Source of the DNA: Litorilituus sediminis
Lineage (GTDB): Bacteria; Pseudomonadota; Gammaproteobacteria; Enterobacterales; Alteromonadaceae
DNA length: 64,000 bases
Reading direction: 5' to 3'
NCBI RefSeq assembly: GCF_004295665.1
Contig: NZ_CP034759.1
Coordinates: forward strand, 3,968,001 to 4,032,000
This document shows, piece by piece, positions 10,896 through 20,355 of this stretch (position 1 is the first letter of the stretch; the number at the start of each line of letters is the position of its first letter). The notes beneath the pieces were generated by a model that was not told the origin of the DNA, ran no database searches, and worked only from the letters and a program-made list of their open reading frames with translations. Position numbers and translations under genes: made by a program.

Positions 10896-10926
10896 AAAAA
10901 AGAACCGAAAGGTTCTTTTTTGTTTT
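10896..10926 (+). terminator. Rho-independent terminator after clpX
   Basis: An 11-bp stem (10896-10906 with 10911-10921) with a GAAA tetraloop and a T-rich tail lies 29 nt after the clpX stop. Confidence 0.88.
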
Positions 10927-10980
10927 TACGCTGACAATAATTTTTTAAACTAAATAATTCAGCTTTTTTTTAGCAAGTTG

Positions 10981-11007
10981 TTGAAAGCGCATTGACCAAC
11001 CCCATAT
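10981..11007 (+). promoter_or_regulatory. Sigma32 (heat-shock) type promoter of lon
   Basis: GTTGAAA (ending 10986), a 13-bp spacer, then CCCCATAT (11000-11007) closely match the RpoH consensus CTTGAAA-N11-15-CCCCATNT. It lies 71 nt upstream of the lon start and downstream of the clpX terminator. lon is a classical RpoH target. Confidence 0.75.
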
Positions 11008-11077
11008 AGTTTCTTATAACTGAAAACTCGTTAATTGATTTTCATGATAACTAACAAAATCCCCAAAAGAGTAACTA

Positions 11078-13429
11078 ATGAGTCAAGAATTATCTACAGT
11101 AAGTGAAATCCCTGTATTAGCATTGCGCGATGTCGTAGTTTATCCACAAATGGTTATTCCATTATTTGTTGGTAGAGAAAAGTCTATTCGTTGTTTAGAT
11201 ATCGCCATGGAAGACGATAAAAAGGTGTTTTTAGTAGCACAAAAGGATGCTGCTATTGATGATCCGCAAGCTGATGATGTTTATAGCACAGGTACCGTTG
11301 CTACCATATTACAAATGCTGAAATTACCAGATGGTACGGTAAAAGTATTAGTAGAAGGCGAACAAAGAGCTAAAGTTACTGAGTTTGTAGAAACTGAGCA
11401 ATATTTTAGTGCCAGCATTGAATACCTTGCTTCAACGAAAAATGATGAAGCTGATATTGATGTGTTAGTGCGCTCGGCCATTTCACAGTTTGAAGGCTAT
11501 GTAAAATTAAATAAAAAGATCCCACCTGAGGTATTAACCTCGGTATCTGGTATTGATGATGCTGAGCAGCTAGCCGATACCATGGCTGCACATATGCCGC
11601 TTAAGCTTGTAGATAAGCAAAAAATACTTGAAATTGACGATGTTAACACGCGCTTAGAGCACCTGATGGCGTTGATGGAAGGAGAGATCGACTTATTACA
11701 GGTTGAAAAGAAAATTCGCACCCGCGTTAAAAAGCAAATGGAGAAGAGTCAGCGTGAGTACTACTTGAATGAGCAAATGAAGGCCATTCAAAAAGAGCTT
11801 AACGATGGTGATGATGCGCCAGATGAACTTGAACAAATGGCAAAGCGCATTGATGAAGCGCAGATGCCAGCCGAAGCAAAAGATAAAACGTTAGCTGAGC
11901 TGCAAAAGCTTAAAATGATGTCGCCTATGTCAGCAGAAGCTACTGTTGTGCGCAGTTACATCGATTGCATGCTTAATGTACCGTGGAAAAAGCGCAGCAA
12001 ATTAAAACGTAACCTTGCCTTAGCGCAAGAGGTACTTGATAAAGACCACTTTGGCTTAGATAAGGTGAAAGAACGCATTCTAGAGTATTTGGCGGTTCAG
12101 CAACGTGTCAGCCAGTTAAAAGGTCCTATTTTGTGTTTAGTCGGGCCTCCAGGTGTTGGTAAAACATCTTTAGGTCAATCTATTGCTAAGTCTACTGGCC
12201 GTAAATATGTTCGTATGGCATTAGGTGGTGTTAGAGATGAAGCTGAAATTAGAGGTCATAGACGAACTTATATTGGCTCATTGCCGGGTAAGTTAATTCA
12301 GAAAATGTCTAAGGTTGGCGTTAAAAACCCATTATTTTTACTTGATGAAATCGATAAGATGGCTTCGGATATGCGCGGCGACCCAGCTTCAGCATTATTA
12401 GAGGTACTTGATCCTGAGCAAAATACTAGCTTTAACGATCACTACCTTGAAGTTGATTATGACTTATCTGATGTTATGTTCGTCGCGACATCAAACAGCA
12501 TGGATATTCCAGGGCCGTTATTAGATCGTATGGAAGTTATTCGTCTGTCTGGCTATACCGAAGATGAAAAGCTTAATATTGCCCGCAATCATTTACTTGA
12601 AAAGCAAATTCAACGTAATGGTTTAAAGGCAAAGGAAATAGAAATAGATGACAGTGCCATTATCGGTATTATTCGTTATTACACCCGTGAAGCCGGCGTA
12701 CGTAGTTTAGAGCGTGAAATTTCTAAGCTGTGCCGTAAAGCGGTTAAAGCAATTTTACTTGATAAAAAGCTTAAGAAAGTCACCATCAATCAAGGTAATC
12801 TAGATGAATATTTAGGTGTGCAACGCTTTGATTACGGTAAAGCGGATGATGAAAACCGGGTTGGTTTAGTTACTGGCTTAGCATGGACACAGGTTGGTGG
12901 TGAGTTATTAACGATAGAAACTGCTTCTGTGCCAGGTAAAGGTAAGCTCACTTATACAGGCTCATTAGGCGATGTTATGCAGGAGTCTATTCAAGCGGCG
13001 ATGACGGTTGTTCGTAGTAGAACAGAAAAATTGCGTATTAATGATGATTTCTATGAAAAGCGTGATATTCATGTGCATGTGCCAGAGGGGGCAACACCTA
13101 AAGATGGCCCAAGCGCAGGTATAGGTATGTGTACTGCGTTAGTATCTAGCCTAACAGGTAACCCAGTGAAAGCTGATGTCGCTATGACAGGTGAAATTAC
13201 ACTACGCGGTGAAGTGTTAGCGATTGGCGGCTTAAAAGAGAAGTTATTAGCTGCACATCGTGGTGGTATTAAAACGGTTGTCATTCCTCATGAGAATGAA
13301 AGAGACTTAAAAGATATACCTGATAATGTTAAAGCTGAGCTAGCAATTCATCCGGTGAAATGGATTGAAGAAGTGTTAGCGATTGCGCTTGAACACCCAG
13401 TAGATAAGTGGCAAGCGGCCGATAAATAG
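11078..13429 (+). CDS. lon: ATP-dependent protease La
   Basis: A homo-oligomeric AAA+ serine protease degrading misfolded and regulatory proteins. At 783 residues it has the LonA layout: an N-terminal substrate domain, Walker A GPPGVGKT at 356-363, Walker [10 protein letters not shown], and a C-terminal protease domain with the Ser679/Lys722-type dyad (Ser in DGPSAGIG). These positions coincide with the E. coli protein. A sigma32-type promoter precedes it. The start is an ATG with AAAGAG upstream. Confidence 0.98.
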   Translation: MSQELSTVSEIPVLALRDVVVYPQMVIPLFVGREKSIRCLDIAMEDDKKVFLVAQKDAAIDDPQADDVYSTGTVATILQMLKLPDGTVKVLVEGEQRAKVTEFVETEQYFSASIEYLASTKNDEADIDVLVRSAISQFEGYVKLNKKIPPEVLTSVSGIDDAEQLADTMAAHMPLKLVDKQKILEIDDVNTRLEHLMALMEGEIDLLQVEKKIRTRVKKQMEKSQREYYLNEQMKAIQKELNDGDDAPDELEQMAKRIDEAQMPAEAKDKTLAELQKLKMMSPMSAEATVVRSYIDCMLNVPWKKRSKLKRNLALAQEVLDKDHFGLDKVKERILEYLAVQQRVSQLKGPILCLVGPPGVGKTSLGQSIAKSTGRKYVRMALGGVRDEAEIRGHRRTYIGSLPGKLIQKMSKVGVKNPLFLLDEIDKMASDMRGDPASALLEVLDPEQNTSFNDHYLEVDYDLSDVMFVATSNSMDIPGPLLDRMEVIRLSGYTEDEKLNIARNHLLEKQIQRNGLKAKEIEIDDSAIIGIIRYYTREAGVRSLEREISKLCRKAVKAILLDKKLKKVTINQGNLDEYLGVQRFDYGKADDENRVGLVTGLAWTQVGGELLTIETASVPGKGKLTYTGSLGDVMQESIQAAMTVVRSRTEKLRINDDFYEKRDIHVHVPEGATPKDGPSAGIGMCTALVSSLTGNPVKADVAMTGEITLRGEVLAIGGLKEKLLAAHRGGIKTVVIPHENERDLKDIPDNVKAELAIHPVKWIEEVLAIALEHPVDKWQAADK

Positions 13430-13730
13430 TGCTTTTGCTAGGCATTTTTTGATGATTTGCATCAAAAAATGCCAAAAAAGACAAATTTTTTAAAAAAAAT
13501 TGCAATTAGAGCTTTTCAAACGCTGAAACTGTGGTAAGTTAACTACGCTTATATCGCTAGACCCCTTGCTACTTATGCAAATAAGCATAAATTGATAGAT
13601 AAGTTGGCTAGTCGAAGTATTATTTTTAAACTCAACGCTTGAGGGATGACAAAGTTCAAAATGAACTTTTGTTGTTACCATAATTAAACAAGGATAGCGT
13701 TGTATAATAACAATTGAAGGGGTAATCACT
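13430..13730 (+). other. lon-hupB intergenic region with two inverted repeats
   Basis: A perfect 14-bp inverted repeat (13441-13454 with 13460-13473) directly follows lon. It ends in an A-run rather than a T-run, so it is not a textbook terminator for lon. A 7-bp inverted repeat (13651-13657 with 13663-13669, AAAGTTC/GAACTTT) lies upstream of hupB and could be in its leader or promoter. The HU start codon is GTG with AAGGGG 8 nt upstream. I see no gene here; a minus-strand ORF has no supporting features. Confidence 0.5.
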
Positions 13731-14003
13731 GTGAATAAATCTCAACTAATCGAGAAAATTGCTGCTGGCGCAGATATTTCAAAAGCTGCTGCGGGTCGTG
13801 CGTTAGATTCATTTATTGGCGCAGTAACTGATGAATTAAAAAATGGCGAGCAAGTAGCTTTAGTAGGTTTTGGTACTTTCTCTGTACGTGATCGTGCAGC
13901 ACGTACAGGCCGTAACCCACAAACTGGCGCAACAATTGAAATTGCTGCGGCTAAAATCCCATCTTTCAAAGCGGGTAAAGCATTAAAAGACGCTTGTAAC
14001 TAA
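13731..14003 (+). CDS. hupB: DNA-binding protein HU-beta
   Basis: A 90-residue nucleoid protein that bends DNA as a dimer. The N-terminus [28 protein letters not shown] and the arm sequence with [12 protein letters not shown] are diagnostic of HU. The start is a GTG with a good Shine-Dalgarno (AAGGGG). The place after lon and before ppiD is the conserved gammaproteobacterial order, supporting the beta subunit. A terminator follows. Confidence 0.97.
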   Translation: MNKSQLIEKIAAGADISKAAAGRALDSFIGAVTDELKNGEQVALVGFGTFSVRDRAARTGRNPQTGATIEIAAAKIPSFKAGKALKDACN

Positions 14004-14034
14004 TACTTGCTTCTTTATTACCTTAGGTAATTTT

Positions 14035-14059
14035 AAAGACCACCGTTTGGTGGTCTTTT
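14035..14059 (+). terminator. Rho-independent terminator after hupB
   Basis: A 10-bp stem AAAGACCACC/GGTGGTCTTT (14035-14044 with 14049-14058) with a short GTTT loop and a T-tail, 31 nt after the hupB stop. Confidence 0.83.
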
Positions 14060-14208
14060 GCTATCTACCGGCAAGCAAATTTTAAATAAAAAAATAAAAA
14101 TAATTTGTAATTAGTCAATCTTGTGCTTCAAGCAAAGGGCTGCTTCTGCTAAAATCGCGAGCAAGAAAAATTGAGTCTAGACTATTTAGGCGTAAATAAG
14201 AGATAAAG

Positions 14209-16116
14209 ATGTTAGAAGATATTCGAGAAAAATCACAGGGATTAACCGCCAAAATAATACTTGGTTTAATTATCTTGACGTTTGCTGTTGCAGGGGTTGG
14301 TAGTTATACAAACTCAGTAGACACATCAGTTGCTACTGTAAATGGCGAAAGTATTAGCCAGCAAGATTTCAATAAAGCTTATCAGGCGCAAAGAAATCGT
14401 ATGGCACAGCAGTTTGGTGACATGTTCGAAACCTTGTCTAATGACCAGAATTACATGGCCAACTTCCGTCAAGGTGTATTAGATAACTTAATTAATGAAA
14501 AGTTAATTGATCAAGCAAGCAATGACATGGCAATTCGCGTTTCTGATGAGCGTATTAAAGAGACTATTCGTCAGATGCCAGAATTTCAGGTAGATGGTGC
14601 GTTTGATAATAATCGTTATTTAGCCATTATTAATCAAGCGGGCTTTTTTCAGTCTTCTGATTTTAGAGATTACTTAAGAACTGAAATGACTCGTCGTCAA
14701 TTAAGTCAAGCGCTTGTTGCTAGTGAGTTTAATTTGCCTTATCAAGAAAATCTTCAGCAAACATTGCAAAACCAAACACGTGATATTCGTTTTGCTACCA
14801 TTGCCAGTGAGCAATTTAAAAGTGCTATTGAAGTAACGGATGAAGAAATCGAAACTTACTATCAAGAAAACCAAGCACGTTTTGAAAATAAAGAGCAGGT
14901 AAAAGTTGATTATATTAGCTTAAATGTTGCAGACATTGCTAAAAAAATAACTGTAACAGACGAAGACGTTGCTCAGTACTACAAAGAAAATATGACCCAG
15001 TTTACTCAGGCAGAAAAACGTCGTATTTCTCATATTTTGATAGAATTTAATGAAGACGAAGCCGCAGCTGAAAGCGCAGCTAACGATGTTTTAGCTCGTC
15101 TTGAACAAGGTGAAGACTTTGCTACCTTAGCTAAAGAAGTATCACACGATACTTTTAGTGGTGAGAATGGTGGTGATCTTGAGTGGTTAGAGCCAGGCGT
15201 GATGGAATCTAGCTTTGATGATGCAGCACTTGCTTTAGCTAATGTTGGTGATCTTAGCGGTTTAGTAAAAACTAGTTTTGGTTATCACGTTATTAAGTTA
15301 ACGGCGCTTGAAGAAGAGAAAATTCAAACTCTTGATGAAGTTAAAGTTGCGTTGCGTGAAACGGTTAGCAATGAAAAAGCGCAAGATCAGTTTTTTGCAC
15401 TTCAGCAAGAAATGGCACGTATTAGCTTTGAGTACCCTGATAGCTTAGATGATGCGGCAAGTGGAGTAGATGTAGCTATTCAAACATCACCTTGGTTATC
15501 GCGTGCAGGTAATGCAGTACCGTTTAATAACGCACAAGTAATTGAAGCAGCGTTTTCTGATTTAGTTTTAGAAGACAACATGAACTCAGATGTTATTGAA
15601 GTGAATGATGATATTGCCTTAGTTTTACGTTTAAACACTTATCAGCCTGCGAATGTTAAGCCTAAATCTGAAGTTGCTGAGCAAATTAAAAGTATTTTAA
15701 TCGCGCAAAAAGCAACAGAGAAAGCACAAAATACAGTGGATGAGTTATTAGCTAAGCATAAAGCGGGTACTGATATTACAAGTGATTTAGCGAGTTTAAA
15801 TGCAAGCTTTGAAGTAAAAGAAAAGGTCGCTAGATTTGGTGCAGACATTGATCAAAGTGTTACTCGCGCTGCATTTGTATTACCTCATCCAGTCGCTGGT
15901 ACGGTATCGGCCTCAAGTGCCTCATTAAGCAATGGTGATTTAGCAATTGTTGAGGTGACTTCGGTACAGGTTGCAGAAATTAAACCCGATCCGAATTTAG
16001 GCAAGCAGCAAGTATCTCAACTTGCACAGTCAGCTTATCGTGGTTATGTGGACTCATTAAAAGTGGGGGCGAAAATTACCCGCAAAGTCGTTTCTGAGCC
16101 AACGACGGTATACTAA
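14209..16116 (+). CDS. ppiD: Periplasmic folding chaperone PpiD
   Basis: A membrane-anchored parvulin-like chaperone at the Sec translocon exit. The 635 residues start MLEDIREKSQGLTAKIILGL with one transmembrane segment (about 14-33), then a SurA-type N-terminal chaperone region (VNGESISQQDFNKAY), one parvulin domain (about 265-365, with RRISHILIEF and FGYHVIKL), and a C-terminal domain. Its natural terminator has been split by the IS element that starts 50 bp downstream. Confidence 0.95.
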   Translation: MLEDIREKSQGLTAKIILGLIILTFAVAGVGSYTNSVDTSVATVNGESISQQDFNKAYQAQRNRMAQQFGDMFETLSNDQNYMANFRQGVLDNLINEKLIDQASNDMAIRVSDERIKETIRQMPEFQVDGAFDNNRYLAIINQAGFFQSSDFRDYLRTEMTRRQLSQALVASEFNLPYQENLQQTLQNQTRDIRFATIASEQFKSAIEVTDEEIETYYQENQARFENKEQVKVDYISLNVADIAKKITVTDEDVAQYYKENMTQFTQAEKRRISHILIEFNEDEAAAESAANDVLARLEQGEDFATLAKEVSHDTFSGENGGDLEWLEPGVMESSFDDAALALANVGDLSGLVKTSFGYHVIKLTALEEEKIQTLDEVKVALRETVSNEKAQDQFFALQQEMARISFEYPDSLDDAASGVDVAIQTSPWLSRAGNAVPFNNAQVIEAAFSDLVLEDNMNSDVIEVNDDIALVLRLNTYQPANVKPKSEVAEQIKSILIAQKATEKAQNTVDELLAKHKAGTDITSDLASLNASFEVKEKVARFGADIDQSVTRAAFVLPHPVAGTVSASSASLSNGDLAIVEVTSVQVAEIKPDPNLGKQQVSQLAQSAYRGYVDSLKVGAKITRKVVSEPTTVY

Positions 16117-16156
16117 TTAAGACGATATACTAATTAGAATGAGAAACTAAAAAGCT

Positions 16157-16166
16157 GCTTTAGAGC
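16157..16166. repeat. Target site duplication, left copy
   Basis: GCTTTAGAGC directly abuts the left inverted repeat. The same ten bases abut the right end at 17599-17608. The bases beyond differ on each side, so the duplication is exactly 10 bp. Confidence 0.88.
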
Positions 16167-16225
16167 TAACACCGATCAGTTAAGAAAATTATTATGATCG
16201 GTTGAACGATCTTTACAATCTGTCA

Positions 16226-16258
16226 AAATCCAGTGATCACAAGTCACTGGATTTTTTT
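16226..16258 (+). terminator. Hairpin with T-run just inside the IS, before the transposase start
   Basis: An 11-bp stem (16226-16236 with 16244-16254, AAATCCAGTGA/TCACTGGATTT) is followed by TTTTTT and ends only a few bases before the transposase ATG at 16260. It looks like an intrinsic terminator that stops transcription entering from ppiD, or an RNA structure that hides the transposase start in read-through transcripts. Confidence 0.7.
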
Positions 16259-16259
16259 T

Positions 16260-17585
16260 ATGCTTTCAAATTGGTTACTCGATACAGACACTTTTGCTGC
16301 TCCCGAAGATTTATCTGTTTTCCAAAAACATTTGCCAATGGAATGGATAGAGAAGGTACTCGTTGAAACGGATAAAGCCAGTATGAGAAGGCGCAAACTA
16401 CCAGCTGAGCTTGTTGTCTGGCTCATCGTGGGAATAGGCCTTTATCGTAATCGCCCTATTACCGAGGTTGTTGATAAACTTGACCTAATACTGTCAGATA
16501 AACTGGGTGAAACACTTGCTCCCAGTGCAATCCCGCAAGCACGAAAGCGCTTAAGTGACACTCCATTAGCTGAACTATTTAAATTGACGGCGACACATTG
16601 GTCACAACAACAAGATGGGGATGATACTTGGTGTGGGCTATCACTTTTTTCAGTGGATGGCACACAGCTTCGTTGTGCAGACACGCCAGAAACTGCAAGC
16701 GAGTTTGGGTATATCAAGCACCGCCAAGATAAGCACCTTGAATATCCAGTAGTACGATTATGTGCATTAATGTCATTGCGTAGTCGCCTAATAAAAGATG
16801 TCGCATTTGGCTCAAGCCGAGTTGGCGAGGTTAATTATGCGAAACAGTTAATTTCATCAGCATCAGCAAATTCACTCACTATTTTTGATAGGTGCTACCT
16901 AAGCGCAGAACTTATGATGAATTGGCAACGGCATAACCAAGAGCAGCACTGGTTAACCCCCATAAAAAGTAATACCAAATACCGTGTCATTGAACAGTAC
17001 AGTGAACATGATTTTCTCATTGAAATGTCAGTATCAAATCATGCCAGAAAACAAGACCCGAGTTTACCTGAAGTTTGGCAAGCTCGCCTCGTTACTTACC
17101 CAGAAAACAAACAAAGTAATCATATTAAAGGGCTCCTGAGCTCTTTAACTGACATTAATAAATACAAAGCAGAAGATATTCTGGCAGTGTACTTCGAGCG
17201 TTGGGAGATAGAAAATGGCTATGGGGAGTTAAAGCAATTTCAACTTGATAATGCAATATTGCTTAGAAGCCAAACAGTTCAGGGCGTAAAGCAAGAAATA
17301 TGGGGATTATTAATTGCGTATAACCTAATTAGAGCCGAGATAAGCCAAATAGCGACAGAAGCACAAGTCTCTCCGTTACGCATAAGCTTTGTGATGGCAA
17401 TGCGATTTATCCAAGATGAGTTTATGTGGTGTGCAATAGCCTCACCAGGTAGTATTCCTAAAAAGTTGAGGGCGATGCGGGAAAACGTAAAACAATTTAT
17501 ATTGCCAGAGAAACGAAAACGGCCCAAAGCCCGGACCGTTCGTATTTCTAAAACCCGCTACCCTGTCAAATCAAAACATGCTTAA
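16260..17585 (+). CDS. IS4-family transposase
   Basis: A DDE transposase of 441 residues, complete. The predicted catalytic triad is Asp133 (SVDGTQLR), Asp210 (IFDRCYLS) and Glu318. The IS4 signature Y-x2-R-x3-E-x6-K is exact at Tyr311, Arg314, Glu318 and Lys325 (YFERWEIENGYGELK). A basic C-terminus follows. The start is taken as ATG 16260, giving MLSNWLLDTDTF; an in-frame GTG at 16233 lies inside the upstream hairpin. No normal Shine-Dalgarno precedes the ATG, consistent with low expression. It appears functional. Confidence 0.9.
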   Translation: MLSNWLLDTDTFAAPEDLSVFQKHLPMEWIEKVLVETDKASMRRRKLPAELVVWLIVGIGLYRNRPITEVVDKLDLILSDKLGETLAPSAIPQARKRLSDTPLAELFKLTATHWSQQQDGDDTWCGLSLFSVDGTQLRCADTPETASEFGYIKHRQDKHLEYPVVRLCALMSLRSRLIKDVAFGSSRVGEVNYAKQLISSASANSLTIFDRCYLSAELMMNWQRHNQEQHWLTPIKSNTKYRVIEQYSEHDFLIEMSVSNHARKQDPSLPEVWQARLVTYPENKQSNHIKGLLSSLTDINKYKAEDILAVYFERWEIENGYGELKQFQLDNAILLRSQTVQGVKQEIWGLLIAYNLIRAEISQIATEAQVSPLRISFVMAMRFIQDEFMWCAIASPGSIPKKLRAMRENVKQFILPEKRKRPKARTVRISKTRYPVKSKHA

Positions 17586-17598
17586 TTGACATGTGTTA

Positions 17599-17608
17599 GC
17601 TTTAGAGC
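17599..17608. repeat. Target site duplication, right copy
   Basis: The second copy of GCTTTAGAGC, followed by AGCTTTTTTT, the remaining 3' part of the disrupted ppiD terminator. Confidence 0.88.
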
Positions 17609-17684
17609 AGCTTTTTTTATGGGCGTTATTTATGCTAGGACTAGTGTAAAATGCGTTGGCTTAGCAACTCAATTAACAATTCAT

Positions 17685-18473
17685 TTAGCAATGGTGGTGT
17701 TTTAACTGGAAGTTCTGACTCATCATCAGCTTTTTGGTTACTTGGTGTTGAGGTTTGTTCATTACCTCGAGTGTGTTACCTCGCTCAACAACCTTACCAT
17801 GTGACATTACCATCATGGTGTCACTAAAGTGTCTTACGATACCCAGGTTATGGGAAATCAGGATATAGGCCAAGCCCATCTGCTGTTGTAAATCTAATAG
17901 TAAATTAATCATTTGCGAACGCAGGGAAGGGTCAAGCGCTGCTAATGCTTCATCTAAGATAATGACTTGCGGTTGCAATATAATCGCTCTAGCAAGCGAA
18001 ATACGCTGTTTTTGACCACCAGAGAACATATGAGGGTAGAAATTCATATGATCGCCTAATAAGCCGACTTTCTGCAATGTCGTTCGAATAAGTTGCCTTC
18101 TTTGCCCTTCATCAAGTTTAGTGTTGAGCTTTAGTGGCTCATCAAGCAGCTGTAATATGGTTAGGCTCGGGTTTAATGTTGTTCCTGAGTCTTGAAAGAT
18201 CATTCGTATATGTTGACAGCGTTGCTTTAATTTTTGGCTTTGTAGTAGCTGTCCGTTGAGGTAAATTTTGCCGCTCGTGGGTGATTCAGCGCCAACCAGG
18301 ATTTTGGCAAGTGTTGACTTTCCTGAGCCTGTTTCCCCAACAATGGCGAGTGTTTTGTTGGCTTCAACTGAAAATGAAATCGGCGCTAGCGCTTCAAAGG
18401 TATTTTGATTAAACAAAAGCCCTTTTAAGCGAAAACACTTACTAATGTCTTGGACATCAAGGAGGACTGTCAT
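17685..18473 (-). CDS. sapF: Peptide ABC transporter ATP-binding protein SapF
   Basis: One of two ATPases of the Sap peptide importer, linked in enterics to antimicrobial peptide resistance and potassium uptake. Walker A GETGSGKS, signature FSGGQKQRIS, Walker B VIILDEALAALD and the H-loop ILISHNLG are all intact in 262 residues. The ATG at 18473 overlaps the sapD stop (ATGA); a start at 18503 would add ten residues inside sapD. Last gene of pspF-sapABCDF. No terminator is obvious before the IS. Confidence 0.92.
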   Translation of the reverse strand: MTVLLDVQDISKCFRLKGLLFNQNTFEALAPISFSVEANKTLAIVGETGSGKSTLAKILVGAESPTSGKIYLNGQLLQSQKLKQRCQHIRMIFQDSGTTLNPSLTILQLLDEPLKLNTKLDEGQRRQLIRTTLQKVGLLGDHMNFYPHMFSGGQKQRISLARAIILQPQVIILDEALAALDPSLRSQMINLLLDLQQQMGLAYILISHNLGIVRHFSDTMMVMSHGKVVERGNTLEVMNKPQHQVTKKLMMSQNFQLKHHHC

Positions 18474-19462
18474 TGATAAGTATCCTTTAATGAAAAGTGG
18501 CAACTTACTTTGTGGCCATGGTAATTACTAACGCCAGGAGCGATAACACAGGCTTGTTGCGCCCTAGGGCACCTCGGTCCTAAACGACAGCCAATAGGCA
18601 AATGCTGAAGAATTGGAATGCTGCCAGGCAATGTCATTAGCCTTGATTTACTTGGTAGCTGCAGATTCGCTTTAGGACTGCTATCAACTAGTGCTCTGGT
18701 ATATGGGTGTAAAGGGGTTTTGAAAATTTGCTCGGTTGTGCCTGCTTCAACAAATTGACCGCTGTACATCACGGTAATGGTATTAGTCCAATGAGTGATA
18801 TTTTCTAAATCATGGCTGATAAGTAATATCGACATGTTTTTTAATTGATTCAAACTGGCTAGCAACCTAAATATTTGCCCTTGATTGGTACTTTCCATGG
18901 CGGCTGTTGGCTCATCAGCGATAAGTAACATAGGTCTACTTGCTAACGCTATGGCAATCATAACACGTTGGCAGATGGCTTCTGTTAGCTGGTGTGGGTA
19001 GCTTTTAATGCACTGGTTATGCTTTTTGATACCGACTTTATGAAGTAGGGCAATGACTGCAGCTTTGCGCTGTTGTTGTTTTTGCCAAAAGAAGCCTGAA
19101 AGTTGTTTATCATCAATGGCTTCCGCTAATTGTTCACCTATCGTTGTTGTTGGATCTAAACAGGCCATGGGCTCTTGGAAAATCATGGCTATATCCTGAC
19201 AAAGGATCGCTTTGCGCTCTTCAATACTTAAGCGTAGTAAATCAATGCCACGCCAATGAAAGCGATCAGCATGAACGTGCCATTTATCATCCAGCACGCC
19301 CATAATCGCTTGCGCCAGTAATGACTTACCAGAGCCAGATTCACCCACTAAGCCTCTGACTTCACCTTCTTTCATTGATAAACTAACGCGATCAACCGCT
19401 AAGATTTTCTGGTTATTGCTTTCTAATTCAATGGATAGATTTCTAATATCAAGAAGGTTCAT
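18470..19462 (-). CDS. sapD: Peptide ABC transporter ATP-binding protein SapD
   Basis: The partner ATPase of SapF, 330 residues. Walker A GESGSGKS and Walker [13 protein letters not shown] are intact. The ABC signature is degenerate ([12 protein letters not shown] in place of LSGGQ), which also holds for enterobacterial SapD and separates it from DppD/OppD. A C-terminal oligopeptide-transporter motif with a Cys pair ([15 protein letters not shown]) may bind a cofactor. The ATG at 19462 overlaps the sapC stop by one base (TAATG). Confidence 0.92.
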   Translation of the reverse strand: MNLLDIRNLSIELESNNQKILAVDRVSLSMKEGEVRGLVGESGSGKSLLAQAIMGVLDDKWHVHADRFHWRGIDLLRLSIEERKAILCQDIAMIFQEPMACLDPTTTIGEQLAEAIDDKQLSGFFWQKQQQRKAAVIALLHKVGIKKHNQCIKSYPHQLTEAICQRVMIAIALASRPMLLIADEPTAAMESTNQGQIFRLLASLNQLKNMSILLISHDLENITHWTNTITVMYSGQFVEAGTTEQIFKTPLHPYTRALVDSSPKANLQLPSKSRLMTLPGSIPILQHLPIGCRLGPRCPRAQQACVIAPGVSNYHGHKVSCHFSLKDTYQ

Positions 19463-20355
19463 TAGCACTCCTTGCGAAGTTTTAACGCATGTCTAATGCC
19501 TTCGCCTACTAAGTTAGTTGCAACAACGGCAAATAATATCGCCAAACCTGGTAAATATACTGTCCAAGGCGCGATATAGAACCTCTCTAGGCCATTAGCT
19601 AATATTGCCCCCCATTCTGGTAACGGGATTTGTGCACCAATGCCTAAAAACCCTAAGGTGGCAATATCGAGAATAGCAGCGGATTGTGCAAGGGTTGCTT
19701 GGCTCATTAATCTTTCGACAATATTTGGGAAGACCGAGTAGTATAAAACGCGAAAGGGGCTGGCACCGTCTAAACGTGAGGCAAGTACATAGTCTTTGCG
19801 AAATTCTTCTTTAACCGCGTAGCGAGTAATATGAATAAACTGCGGTATTAACACAATAACAATAGCCCAGACGGTATTACCAATGCCGGGCCCGAGAATG
19901 GCAACAATAATAATAGCTAATAGTAATGAAGGTATTGATAAAACCACATCAAGAAAGTGGTTCAAAAAACTTGATTTGATGCCTTTAGTTAACGCAGAAA
20001 GAGAGCCAATAACAACGCCAATAACCAGTGAAATAATGACGACAATAAAACTTAGGCCAAAGGTAAGCGATGTGCCGTACATGAGTCGAGATAGCATATC
20101 ACGGCCTAGTTCATCTGTGCCTAGTAAATGGCTAACGTTGCCATCTTCATGCCAAGCAGGCGGTAACAGCGCCATATCTAGTTGACCTTCTACCGGAGAG
20201 TATGGCGCTAAAATGGGAGCAAAGGCCGCTAAAAATATAAGAAACACAAAACAGCCAAAGCCGAGTATGGCAACGGGGGTTTTGCGAAATATTTGCCATA
20301 ATTGCATAAAAGGAGAGGGAAATATCTCCTCTTGATAAATTTTTTCACGCGCCAT
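19462..20355 (-). CDS. sapC: Peptide ABC transporter permease SapC
   Basis: An inner membrane permease of the DppC/OppC type, 297 residues, about six membrane segments. The N-terminal segment WQIFRKTPVAILGFGCF and the TDELGRDMLSRLMYGTS motif are typical. The permease EAA loop is present around ASRLDGASPFRVLYYSVFP. It overlaps sapB by 11 bp and sapD by 1 bp, so translation is coupled. Confidence 0.92.
   Translation of the reverse strand: MAREKIYQEEIFPSPFMQLWQIFRKTPVAILGFGCFVFLIFLAAFAPILAPYSPVEGQLDMALLPPAWHEDGNVSHLLGTDELGRDMLSRLMYGTSLTFGLSFIVVIISLVIGVVIGSLSALTKGIKSSFLNHFLDVVLSIPSLLLAIIIVAILGPGIGNTVWAIVIVLIPQFIHITRYAVKEEFRKDYVLASRLDGASPFRVLYYSVFPNIVERLMSQATLAQSAAILDIATLGFLGIGAQIPLPEWGAILANGLERFYIAPWTVYLPGLAILFAVVATNLVGEGIRHALKLRKEC

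Larger units (their letters stand above)
16167..17598 (+). mobile_element. Intact IS4-family insertion sequence, 1432 bp
   Basis: The ends carry imperfect 18-bp inverted repeats beginning TAACAC (16167-16184 against the complement of 17581-17598; 14 of 18 match). They are flanked by a 10-bp direct repeat GCTTTAGAGC at 16157-16166 and 17599-17608. One complete transposase ORF fills the element. Size, inverted repeat length and target duplication are in the range known for the IS4 family. Joining the flanks across the element rebuilds a perfect hairpin terminator for ppiD, so the insertion site was the terminator loop and 3' arm. Confidence 0.9.

Noticed and set aside
13441-13473. 14-bp inverted repeat after lon as a rho-independent terminator
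   Set aside because: It is followed by an A-run and not a T-run on the plus strand, so I list it only as an inverted repeat.
13490-13729. 79-aa minus-strand ORF between lon and hupB
   Set aside because: It lies over the hupB leader, has odd composition and resembles nothing; the region is better read as regulatory.
18470-19462. SapD as a broken ATPase because its ABC signature is not LSGGQ
   Set aside because: A degenerate LTE-type signature is normal for SapD; the Walker motifs are intact and the frame is open.
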